In this document: piece after piece, positions 34,483 through 42,465 of the stretch
How positions within the stretch are numbered: the first letter of the stretch is position 1
Layout: each line of letters starts with the position of its first letter
Origin: CAZEER01 sp964511215
GTDB lineage: Bacteria > Fidelibacterota > Marinisomatia > Marinisomatales > UBA1611
Length of the DNA stretch: 46,491 nt
Reading direction: 5' to 3'
Assembly: GCA_964511215.1 (NCBI GenBank)
Contig: CAZEER010000008.1
Coordinates: forward strand, 1-46,491
Made by a program: the position numbers and the translations under genes
Notes under the pieces: generated by a model
What the model saw: only the letters and a program-made list of their open reading frames with translations
Told to the model about the DNA's origin: nothing
Database searches by the model: none

Positions 34483-35269
34483 TTAATTTTTCAATAATTA
34501 CAAAAACATATTGAAATGCGCTAAGATCATTATGCAAGGTTACATTAACAACTTTTTGAAAACTTCCACGATCTTCGTACACACCTTCAACAGTTCCTAC
34601 TGGGAGCCCCGAATGATAAATATCACTAAACCCTGATGTAACTACCTTGTTACCAATATTAATAACAACGTTTTTGGGAACTTCGCGTATCTGCGCCGTT
34701 CCACTTCCTATAAACCTCAATATTCCAGTTGCTCCACTTGGTAATATTCGTACACTCAAACGAAAATTCGAATCTGAAATGAGTTGAACAATTGATGCCT
34801 TATCTCCTGCTTCTATCGTTTTTCCAATCACACCTTTAGGCGTTAAAACTGCTTGATTATTTTTTATTCCATCTAACTTTCCTCCATCTATCACTATTGA
34901 AAGCAGATTAGGTTGTATCCCCTTATTTACAACTTTCGCTGGTTTTATAAGAAGTTTTGCCTGTTTTTTAAAATCAAGCATATTAAGTAATTCATTATTT
35001 TCCTTATGAAGGTTTAACATAGATTCAATTTGCAATGATAAAAGGAGATTCTTCTCACGAAGTAATTGATTTTCCTGCTCAAGAAACATCAATGATTTTA
35101 TCCAGCTAAAAGGCGAGGAAATAAATGAGACTACTTCAGCAGACTTACCACGGATAATACTCATCCGTGGATTATCATTATTTAATAATAAAAAACTTGA
35201 AAATGATATTGATAAAGCAAAAATGACATGGTCTTTGTGTCTAACAATTGCAATATAAATGCTATACAT
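34469..35269 (-). CDS. mreC: Rod shape-determining protein MreC
   Basis: MreC is a bitopic periplasmic scaffold of the elongasome that activates PBP2. The 266-residue protein has a membrane helix (about 12-28) and a coiled-coil (65-95, LEQENQLLREKNLLLSLQIE). The beta-barrel domain contains VIDGGKLDGIKNNQAVLTPKG, SDSNFRLSVRI and VVTSGFSDIYHSGLPVGTV, all matching family blocks. It starts 6 nt after mreB and overlaps mreD by 14 nt. Confidence 0.95.
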   Translation of the reverse strand: MYSIYIAIVRHKDHVIFALSISFSSFLLLNNDNPRMSIIRGKSAEVVSFISSPFSWIKSLMFLEQENQLLREKNLLLSLQIESMLNLHKENNELLNMLDFKKQAKLLIKPAKVVNKGIQPNLLSIVIDGGKLDGIKNNQAVLTPKGVIGKTIEAGDKASIVQLISDSNFRLSVRILPSGATGILRFIGSGTAQIREVPKNVVINIGNKVVTSGFSDIYHSGLPVGTVEGVYEDRGSFQKVVNVTLHNDLSAFQYVFVIIEKLNVLD

Positions 35270-35275
35270 AGACTC

Positions 35276-36301
35276 CTAGAGAAGAACTGCTTCATATTTT
35301 TTTAGATTTTCAAGTACCATCCCAGTTCCTTTAACTACAGAAAGCAATGGATCTTCAGAAACATTAACTGGAACATTTGTCCGCTCCCTTATTATCTGGT
35401 CAATACCTTTTAATAAGCTTCCCCCACCAGCTAAGATAATACCCCTTTCTAAAATATCTGCTGCAAGTTCGGGTGGAGTCTGCTCTAAACATCTTTTTAC
35501 TGCTTCTACAATTTGATTGACTGGGTCCTTGAGGGCAAGCCGAACCTCATCAGACGAGACCTCAATAGTTTTTGGAATTCCAGTCACTAAATCTCGTCCT
35601 TTAACAGCAATATCTGCAGACTTCATTTTCATAGCTGAACCAACAGTCTTTTTTATTTTTTCGCTCATACCTAGTCCAATCTCTAGTTTATGCTCATTCC
35701 TAAACCATTGTAATACTGCTTCATCCATTTCATCTCCAGCTATTCTAATAGTTTCTTTTGTAACAACACCATTTAACGAAATAACAGCTATCTCTGTAGT
35801 ACCACCACCAATATCTACAATAATATTACCAATTGGCTTACTAATATCTAAACCTATACCAATAGCAGCAGCAACTGGTTCTTCAATTAAATATACTTCG
35901 CGCGCATTAGCACGTTCTCCTGAATCCTTAACAGCCCTCCTTTCAACCTCTGTAACTCCTGAGGGAACACAAATAACCATTCTTGGTCTAGCAAGTCTAT
36001 TGAGATTGATTTTTCTAATAAAGCCCTGCAACATACCATCAGTCATTCGAAAGTCTGCAATTACTCCATCCTGCAAAGGACGTATTGTTTCAAGTTCTCG
36101 ATGAGTTTTACCTAACATTGCTTTAGCTTCATCACCAACGGCAACAATGGTATCATCATGGACATTACGAGTAACTATAGATGGCTCATTAACTACAATT
36201 CCTCGCCCTTTAAGCCAGATTAAGGTATTTGCAGTGCCTAGATCTATCGCAACATCACCAGATATCCAATGAATAAAACTTGGGATCAAAAGGGGTGTCA
36301 T
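35276..36301 (-). CDS. mreB: Rod shape-determining protein MreB
   Basis: Bacterial actin that guides the elongasome. The 341-residue protein has phosphate-1 motif AIDLGTANTLIW, the conserved EPSIV loop, IEEPVAAAIGIGLDI, phosphate-2 DIGGGTTEIAV, and the adenosine motif ILAGGGSLLKGID. Length is typical. The ATG at 36301 lacks a clear ribosome-binding site. The 173-nt AT-rich gap upstream, after the GWxTD gene, is the likely promoter region of the elongasome cluster, but I cannot point to a convincing box. Confidence 0.97.
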   Translation of the reverse strand: MTPLLIPSFIHWISGDVAIDLGTANTLIWLKGRGIVVNEPSIVTRNVHDDTIVAVGDEAKAMLGKTHRELETIRPLQDGVIADFRMTDGMLQGFIRKINLNRLARPRMVICVPSGVTEVERRAVKDSGERANAREVYLIEEPVAAAIGIGLDISKPIGNIIVDIGGGTTEIAVISLNGVVTKETIRIAGDEMDEAVLQWFRNEHKLEIGLGMSEKIKKTVGSAMKMKSADIAVKGRDLVTGIPKTIEVSSDEVRLALKDPVNQIVEAVKRCLEQTPPELAADILERGIILAGGGSLLKGIDQIIRERTNVPVNVSEDPLLSVVKGTGMVLENLKKYEAVLL

Positions 36302-36474
36302 TATTTTTTTATGAAATTATATTTATGTTTGTTAATTAAATTTACACAGAAATCATCACAGAATTAACTGGGCATTTTACTTTTATCACATCTTATCTCT
36401 CTTCATCCAACTTTATTTAACTACCATCTACGTGATGATTATTTAGCCTCACATTCTATTTTGAAAATAAAAAA

Positions 36475-37752
36475 TCATAATCCAGCACCTATGAATGGAT
36501 TATCTAATCTGTAATCACCAAACCCATTTTGATCTACAAAGACAAATTGTTTACTAATATTATAATAATTCCATATTTGTAAAACAGATGTATTTGAAAA
36601 TGATGAATTTGTGCGTTGTATATCATCTGGTGGACCAAATAATATATAAATCATACCCCTATCAGACTCCCAACCTTGTTGCCACCCATCAAAATTCTCA
36701 TTTGCATAACTAACACGCCTATAATATTCATCCATCAATTCGTTAATTTCTGTTTCTGGAGTAGGATCCCGTTTTTTCCATACACTATAGAACAACTCCT
36801 CTCTTCGTTTTTTAGACTTATCTTTTAGAAGATTACGTTCTTCATTAGTCAGGATATACCTCATTTGTTTAAATGCTAGATCTAGATTGGAAACAAATCT
36901 GGATACTCCTGCTTTATATGTAGTAAAACTGATTTCTTTCTGGTCACTTTTATTATTTTGAGAAATTTTAATTTTAAAATTATTCTTCAATGGTTGCAAA
37001 GTCTTAGATGAAATAAAAATATTTTTATTGAAATATCCTCTGGTTTCTCCTTTATCGATAATTTTCTCAATCAATGAATCATTAGCTAAACTATTAGTAA
37101 TAAAGATATCTATTTCATAATCAGAGTTATTTAAAAATCCACTAATATTTAGATCAATCCCATCATTTATTTCCCGTACTCTGTATCCTTTTGTCGGTAT
37201 TTTCCCAAAAGTGAATCCCCAATCACCATTAAGATCTAATAAAAAATTAGGTGGTAATAATACTGGTGTTTTAGAATAACCTCTCAAATTTACTTCTTTT
37301 CTTAATATTCCTTTTTTTCTTGTATCATCATCTTGTAACTCACCAATTATTTCATATTGACCATTTTTGGGAATAATAAAGGATGTGAAATGTTTTCTAT
37401 TCCTTCTAAAGGAATTTGTTATTTTGTAATCATCAACTATAATGGAGTCAACCCAAACTACATATTCTTTTTTATCTCCATCTTTATCCCATATACCGAT
37501 AGATGCTTGATATGATGCAAAATAGTTGTGCTTTTGTTTTATAAACTGTAAACAGTAAAATGGAATTTCTAAAAATGCTACGATCTTTACAGAGTCTTTA
37601 TCTACAGCATAATAAAAAGGATGAATATTAAATTTTTCAACATTAGTCTTTTCCTTTCGCCTATTTGTATTTATCTGTGCTTGAATTTCTCCAATAATAA
37701 AAGACAAACTAAATATGAAAATAATTGAATTAATTATAAATCTTTTTTCCAT
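36475..37752 (-). CDS. GWxTD-domain exported protein
   Basis: The 425-residue product has a signal peptide (about 1-25, ending GEIQAQ) and several predicted beta-sandwich stretches. A C-terminal GWxTD domain begins near residue 310 with RREELFYSVWKKRDPTP. The name-giving motif reads G360-W-E-S-D-R-G, a conservative T to S change, followed by YILFGPPDDI and a final LQIWNYY...FVFVDQNGFGDYRL. This domain is common in Marinimicrobia, Gemmatimonadota and some Acidobacteriota and has no known function. The gene overlaps the propeller gene upstream by 19 nt. It precedes mreB by 173 nt. Confidence 0.85.
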   Translation of the reverse strand: MEKRFIINSIIFIFSLSFIIGEIQAQINTNRRKEKTNVEKFNIHPFYYAVDKDSVKIVAFLEIPFYCLQFIKQKHNYFASYQASIGIWDKDGDKKEYVVWVDSIIVDDYKITNSFRRNRKHFTSFIIPKNGQYEIIGELQDDDTRKKGILRKEVNLRGYSKTPVLLPPNFLLDLNGDWGFTFGKIPTKGYRVREINDGIDLNISGFLNNSDYEIDIFITNSLANDSLIEKIIDKGETRGYFNKNIFISSKTLQPLKNNFKIKISQNNKSDQKEISFTTYKAGVSRFVSNLDLAFKQMRYILTNEERNLLKDKSKKRREELFYSVWKKRDPTPETEINELMDEYYRRVSYANENFDGWQQGWESDRGMIYILFGPPDDIQRTNSSFSNTSVLQIWNYYNISKQFVFVDQNGFGDYRLDNPFIGAGL

Positions 37753-39362
37753 TTAAACCTTATCAAACCATTATTAGTACCTAACCAAATTATATTTCTT
37801 TGAAGAATAATTTCATTTACTTGCCCAATAAAAGAAAATAAATAATCTTTTATTAACCCAGTCCTATTATTTATCCTTAAAAGCCCACTATCAGTACCTA
37901 AAAAAAGATACTTATCATTAGCAGCTAATGAATAAATAATTTTATTCTGGTATAAAGCTGGATTACAAACAATCTTCCACTCTTTTTCATCTAAATCTAA
38001 TTTAACTATTCCCATATCACCTGCAACATAGACAAGTCGATTAAATTTTTCAATAGCTGTAATATTGGAAAACTGCTCTGGGAATTTTTTACTTCCATAA
38101 TTTAATGCAGAAACTAATTGTGGATTTTTATCAGAATAAATAAAAAGGCCAGACCTTGCACCTATCCATATATCCTCTTCGATAAATTCAATATCATAAA
38201 CTGGTATTTGATGAAAAAAAGATTCTATGCCGGATGGATCATAAGATTGTGTTGAACATTCAATGCGACTTAATCCCATTGATGAACCTACCCATACATG
38301 CTTAGAGGTAACATCCAAATCCCAAATTTTTCCACCAGGAACACCTCTTTCCTCACCAATGGTACGCCAGTAATTTTTTCTAAAATCAAAATATAAAATA
38401 AGGCTATTTCCCCCTGCCCATAATTGAGAATCCGTTGAATAAAGAGAATAAATAGGTGTAGGTGTCATATTGATTGTTTCATCAAATGAATAGATTTGTG
38501 ATATTTTAGTGTGCATATTAAGCTTTGATATACCTCGTGAAGTAATATAATCTTGACTGCCAATCCAAAAGTATTCGTCGTCATCAAAAATAGTATTTAT
38601 ATCAGTATTAATAATACTGGTTGAAATCGGAGAAAATATTTCCATCGTCGTTGTTCCATAAAAGAGAGTACCATCATCTGTGCCAACATAAACCTTACCT
38701 TGATTACCAATGAAACCCGTGGTGATTGCTAATGTTTTACCCATCCCGTTTATTAATCTATTACCATTGAAAACCCAATCTTCTAGTATATGGTAGTCTA
38801 ATAAAATATTATTCAAATTGCTCTTGTTATTATACCCTTCACTACCCCATTTCACAGATAATTCATCTGGAGTTGCATAAATTCCAATTAACATACCAGA
38901 TAATTGATCAAGCTTAACATAAGATGATCTAGCTTGGAGCCAAATATATTTATTTGATGATCCAATTCGCTTAATTTGATCTGAATTAGATAAACCAAGA
39001 CTATTTAATTCATAGGTAAACCAATCTCCTTCTCTAGAGAAGGAGTATTGTATATATTTAGGAGTTGCAGTCCAAAGCAATCCAGTTTTTTTGTCAAAGT
39101 AAGTAGCTGTGATATGATTGCTTTTTAATCCTTGAGCAGTTGTTATTGGATCATCAAAATAATCCCCAAAAAGGTTGAATCGTTTCAAACCACCTAATTC
39201 AGTACCAATATAGGCAAAATTAAAACCTTCAGTAATTGATGTAATTGAGCCCGAACCCTTGTATAATATCCAATCAAATGGCCTAAATCTAGAATCGGGT
39301 TGGGATGCTGCTGTAGAACATATAAATACAATAAAAATAATTTTAAAAAAAAAATCTTTCAT
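37734..39362 (-). CDS. Exported beta-propeller protein (Reg_prop-like repeats)
   Basis: A 542-residue protein with a signal peptide (1-20, ending TAASQ). Repeated blades of about 40-45 residues have the pattern WIG/LG/VG..xGL.R, such as AYIGTELGGLKRFN, LLWTATPKYIQYS, HVWVGSSMGLSRIE, DIWIGARSGLFIYS, LFLGTDSGLLRIN and IWLGTNNGLIRFK. This pattern matches the two-component-regulator propeller repeats of hybrid sensors, but no kinase or regulator domain is attached. It could be a periplasmic or surface sensor or binding module. It overlaps the GWxTD gene by 19 nt, so they are probably partners, and lies 73 nt after the ABC ATPase gene. Confidence 0.75.
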   Translation of the reverse strand: MKDFFFKIIFIVFICSTAASQPDSRFRPFDWILYKGSGSITSITEGFNFAYIGTELGGLKRFNLFGDYFDDPITTAQGLKSNHITATYFDKKTGLLWTATPKYIQYSFSREGDWFTYELNSLGLSNSDQIKRIGSSNKYIWLQARSSYVKLDQLSGMLIGIYATPDELSVKWGSEGYNNKSNLNNILLDYHILEDWVFNGNRLINGMGKTLAITTGFIGNQGKVYVGTDDGTLFYGTTTMEIFSPISTSIINTDINTIFDDDEYFWIGSQDYITSRGISKLNMHTKISQIYSFDETINMTPTPIYSLYSTDSQLWAGGNSLILYFDFRKNYWRTIGEERGVPGGKIWDLDVTSKHVWVGSSMGLSRIECSTQSYDPSGIESFFHQIPVYDIEFIEEDIWIGARSGLFIYSDKNPQLVSALNYGSKKFPEQFSNITAIEKFNRLVYVAGDMGIVKLDLDEKEWKIVCNPALYQNKIIYSLAANDKYLFLGTDSGLLRINNRTGLIKDYLFSFIGQVNEIILQRNIIWLGTNNGLIRFKWKKDL

Positions 39363-39435
39363 AATATCGGTAATTCATAATTACGGTACTATAATCTGTA
39401 AATCTAATAAGCAAATCGTATAAAATAATGTTCTT

Positions 39436-40179
39436 CTAATACTTTTTTCTCCTAGGATTTTTATTTTTGGTATAGCTACCTCTTTTATTCTTCTTTCTAT
39501 TGGAATTTTTTGATAAACGTGAACGAATTTTTGAGATATACCCATGATCCAAAAATATGGTAACAGACGCAAATTGTTTTAAGTATAACTCTGATGGAGC
39601 GGTGATGATTATAGTAGTACCCAGATTTCTATTCATTTTTATAATCTGATTTCTAAAATCTTTTTCCATTGTATTGTTAAAATACATTCCATAATCATCT
39701 ATCAATAAAACACGTGGATCACACTCGCACGCGAGAATCATTCCAAGCCAATTTAATTCTCCGGAAGAGATGTTACTAATATTTCTATTCCATAGATTTT
39801 TAAAACTACTATTTTTAAAATATCGGTTCTGTATCATATGTTTTTTCTTTTTAAACTTTAAGGAAACATAATCCGAGACCCTTTTTCTTTTACCATTAAT
39901 TAAGGGATCTCTTGTATAAAAAATATTCTCAGCTGGTTTAATTTTACCAAACCAAGTTTTGCCAAACGCTTTATCATCATAAAGAATGGTACCTGTTGAT
40001 TGTTTTTCTAAGCCAGCCAAGAGATTTAGAAGAGTGGATTTCCCACTACCTACCGTACCTACAATACCATAAATGGTTCCTGGATGTATGTCAAGTTTAT
40101 TAATCTTTAAGACATTGTAAGATCCGTAGTCTTTTGTTAATTCATTGACTTTGTATATCAATCTTTTTGTACTAGCCAT
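39436..40179 (-). CDS. Orphan ABC-type ATPase with degenerate catalytic motifs and basic tail
   Basis: The 247-residue protein has an intact Walker A (GTVGSGKST, 41-49). The signature is I137-SSGE instead of LSGGE, Walker B ends D161-D162 where the catalytic Glu should be, and the H-loop histidine is replaced (T193-A194-P195). The Q-loop glutamine is also not evident. It probably binds ATP but should hydrolyse poorly. The last ~30 residues are very basic (RLSKNSNRKKNKRG and NPRRKKY), which suggests contact with RNA, DNA or acidic lipids. No permease gene is adjacent. An AAGGATG ribosome-binding site precedes the ATG. Downstream are the propeller and GWxTD genes. Function unknown. Confidence 0.8.
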   Translation of the reverse strand: MASTKRLIYKVNELTKDYGSYNVLKINKLDIHPGTIYGIVGTVGSGKSTLLNLLAGLEKQSTGTILYDDKAFGKTWFGKIKPAENIFYTRDPLINGKRKRVSDYVSLKFKKKKHMIQNRYFKNSSFKNLWNRNISNISSGELNWLGMILACECDPRVLLIDDYGMYFNNTMEKDFRNQIIKMNRNLGTTIIITAPSELYLKQFASVTIFLDHGYISKIRSRLSKNSNRKKNKRGSYTKNKNPRRKKY

Positions 40180-40193
40180 TTTATCATCCTTTC

Positions 40194-40211
40194 AAGAAAA
40201 ACTATTTTCTT
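40194..40211 (-). other. Small AT-rich hairpin between trxB and the ABC ATPase gene
   Basis: AAGAAAA (40194-40200) and TTTTCTT (40205-40211) form a perfect 7-bp stem with a 4-nt loop, located 14 nt upstream of the ABC ATPase start codon and 33 nt after the trxB stop. There is no T-run. With one G-C pair per arm it may be chance. Confidence 0.2.
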
Positions 40212-40243
40212 ATTAGGGAAAGGAATACTCAAAGCGATTTAGT

Positions 40244-41167
40244 TCATTGATTTTCTAACCATCTCTCAGCATCAATTGCTGCCATACAACCCGAACCAGC
40301 AGCTGTTACTGCTTGCCTATAAACATGGTCTTGCACGTCACCACAGGCAAAGATACCGGTTTTACTTGTATAGGTTGAATCAGGTTTGGTTATTATGTAT
40401 CCTGTGTCATCTAATTCAAGATATTCTTTGAATAAATTAGTGTTTGGTACATGTCCAATAGCCATAAAAATACCATCACATTTAAGATTCCTGACCCGAT
40501 CTGATAAAGAGTCTTGTATGGTTACAGATTCAACTCCTGTTTCTTCTGTACCTATGATATCCGTTACTAATGAATTATAACAAATAGATATTTTCTGATT
40601 CGACAAAACCCTATCAACCATAATTTTAGATGCTCTAAATTCATCCCTCCTATGTACAATTACTACTTCTGAAGCAAATTTTGTTAAAAACATTGCTTCT
40701 TCCATTGCCGAATCGCCACCCCCCACGACCAATACTCTTTTGTCTTTAAAAAAGAAACCATCACATGTAGCACATGCAGAGACTCCATGTCCCATCAATC
40801 TAGCCTCTGATTCCAAACCAAGAAGTTTTGCTGATGCTCCGGTGGATATAATAATCGCTTCAGCAGTATAATCAGTACCATTGCTGGAAACAGTAAATGG
40901 TCTTTTCTTAAAATCTATACCATCAACTGTTTCAAATAAACATTCTGCTCCAAATTTTTGTGCTTGCTTCCTAAATTGATCCATCATATCTGGACCCATT
41001 ATACCATTTGGAAAACCCGGATAATTTTCAACATCTGTTGTAATAGTAAGTTGCCCTCCAGGTTGAGCACCTTCAAAGACAATTGGATTTAGGTTAGCCC
41101 TAGCTGCATAAATTGCAGCAGTAAGTCCTGCAGGACCAGAACCAATAATAATAACCTTTCGCTTCAT
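40244..41167 (-). CDS. trxB: Thioredoxin reductase
   Basis: Flavoenzyme that reduces thioredoxin with NADPH. The 307-residue protein has the FAD motif IIGSGPAGLTAAIYAARA, the redox pair C132-A-T-C135, the NADPH motif VVGGGDSAMEE with HRRDEFRAS, and the second FAD motif GIFACGDVQD. All catalytic elements are present and length is normal. It lies 18 nt after trxA, forming a complete thioredoxin system. Confidence 0.97.
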   Translation of the reverse strand: MKRKVIIIGSGPAGLTAAIYAARANLNPIVFEGAQPGGQLTITTDVENYPGFPNGIMGPDMMDQFRKQAQKFGAECLFETVDGIDFKKRPFTVSSNGTDYTAEAIIISTGASAKLLGLESEARLMGHGVSACATCDGFFFKDKRVLVVGGGDSAMEEAMFLTKFASEVVIVHRRDEFRASKIMVDRVLSNQKISICYNSLVTDIIGTEETGVESVTIQDSLSDRVRNLKCDGIFMAIGHVPNTNLFKEYLELDDTGYIITKPDSTYTSKTGIFACGDVQDHVYRQAVTAAGSGCMAAIDAERWLENQ

Positions 41168-41185
41168 TTCCCTTTTAGTTTTTAA

Positions 41186-41512
41186 TTAAATAATTTCATT
41201 CAATATGTCAGTTATATTTTTTTTAGGAACTGAACCAACAATTTGATTGACAACTTCCCCATCCTTCAATAATAAAAGAGTAGGGATACTTCTAATACCA
41301 TATTTCATGGCAATATTCTGGTTTTGATCAACATCAACCTTTCCTACTTTCACTTTTCCTTTATATTCGCCAGCTATCTCTTCTATAACTGGTGCAATTG
41401 CCTTGCAAGGTCCACACCAGACAGCCCAAAAGTCTATTAGTACTGGTAGGTCAGATTGTGTTACATCAATATCAAAATTTTGATCTGTAAATTCATGTAC
41501 ATTTTCAGACAT
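41186..41512 (-). CDS. trxA: Thioredoxin
   Basis: 108-residue cytosolic thioredoxin with the active site W-C33-G-P-C36-K and the cis-proline loop RSIPTLLLLKDG. There is no signal peptide. It is the first gene of the trxA-trxB pair, with a 95-nt gap upstream that probably contains the promoter. Confidence 0.97.
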   Translation of the reverse strand: MSENVHEFTDQNFDIDVTQSDLPVLIDFWAVWCGPCKAIAPVIEEIAGEYKGKVKVGKVDVDQNQNIAMKYGIRSIPTLLLLKDGEVVNQIVGSVPKKNITDILNEII

Positions 41513-41607
41513 AATATTTAAATACTCCGTAATTTTAATAAAATAAGGATTGTAAATTATACTTAACTCATGTAGCGTAAGTAATAAAATATTATAATTT
41601 CAAAATA

Positions 41608-42465
41608 TTATTCGACTAACAAAGATGTAGTCACAATATCAATTGGTATATTGAGATAATTATTTGAAAAAGAAAAAGAATCACCATCCATAGCATTAAT
41701 CAATTCTAATGGTATAAAGTCATGATTAATTATAAAGTATGGTATTATTTGGTATTCACCTGCTACAAGATTGATTTGATTTGTTTTTACAACATACTTC
41801 CATTGTATATTTTCATTCATTTCATAGTTTAAGTGTATTAATCTATCATCCATGAGATTACCATAAGCATCATAACCGCTATATCTATAAAATATTGCCG
41901 TATCACTCTCAATATCATGGAAAATTAAACCTGAATGAACATTATATGTATGATTGGTGCCGTATTTATACAAATCAATATTAACAGAATTATATATTTC
42001 AACATTGAATACAATCTGAACCGAATCACGGTCATAAAATTTTCCTTCAAATGGTTCTAAGGCTAGACTGCCAGACATAATTTTTTTAAGCTCTATAGTT
42101 TTAACTAAAACACCATTAATAGAAAAATCAGTTTGAGTATTAGAAATTCTTCCATTAGTAAGATTAATAATTGCTGAATCCAATTGATAATTATAAATAA
42201 AAAAATAGATTTTAATCGGACCCGATATGGAACTTAAAGTAGATTGAGTATTACTAATTTCTATTGAGAAGTTTCCATCTTGATCTGTTGTAGTATAACT
42301 TTCAAAAGTTTCCAACCAAACGGAGACAGGAGTATCTATAGAGTTATTTTCTGTTAAAATTGTACCACTTAAATACAACCCATCTGTACTTGGATCATCC
42401 CAAAAAGGATTTGATGTACAATGTAATACAAAAATCAATAGAAATAATAGCTTGATATTATTCAT
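41608..42465 (-). CDS. Lipoprotein with carboxypeptidase-regulatory-like domain, partner of TonB receptor
   Basis: The 285-residue protein has a lipoprotein signal (MNNIKLLFLLIFVLHC, Cys16). A domain at about 30-115 follows the CarboxypepD_reg-like pattern: LYLSGTILTENNS, then YTTTDQDGNFSIEI. The rest is beta-rich with no recognised motif (WKYVVKTNQINLVAGEYQIIPYF). Its start overlaps the stop of the TonB-dependent receptor gene (ATGA). Coupled translation suggests it sits on or under the receptor, by analogy with receptor/lipoprotein pairs such as SusCD, but it has no similarity to SusD that I can see. Substrate unknown. Confidence 0.65.
   Translation of the reverse strand: MNNIKLLFLLIFVLHCTSNPFWDDPSTDGLYLSGTILTENNSIDTPVSVWLETFESYTTTDQDGNFSIEISNTQSTLSSISGPIKIYFFIYNYQLDSAIINLTNGRISNTQTDFSINGVLVKTIELKKIMSGSLALEPFEGKFYDRDSVQIVFNVEIYNSVNIDLYKYGTNHTYNVHSGLIFHDIESDTAIFYRYSGYDAYGNLMDDRLIHLNYEMNENIQWKYVVKTNQINLVAGEYQIIPYFIINHDFIPLELINAMDGDSFSFSNNYLNIPIDIVTTSLLVE

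Noticed and set aside
35517..36104. 195-codon plus-strand open frame inside mreB
   Set aside because: Antisense of a conserved gene with intact motifs; composition is what the opposite strand of mreB gives.
39381..39572. Possible frameshifted extension of the ABC ATPase gene
   Set aside because: The ATPase frame ends naturally after its basic tail; the overlapping frame shows no ABC or membrane motif.
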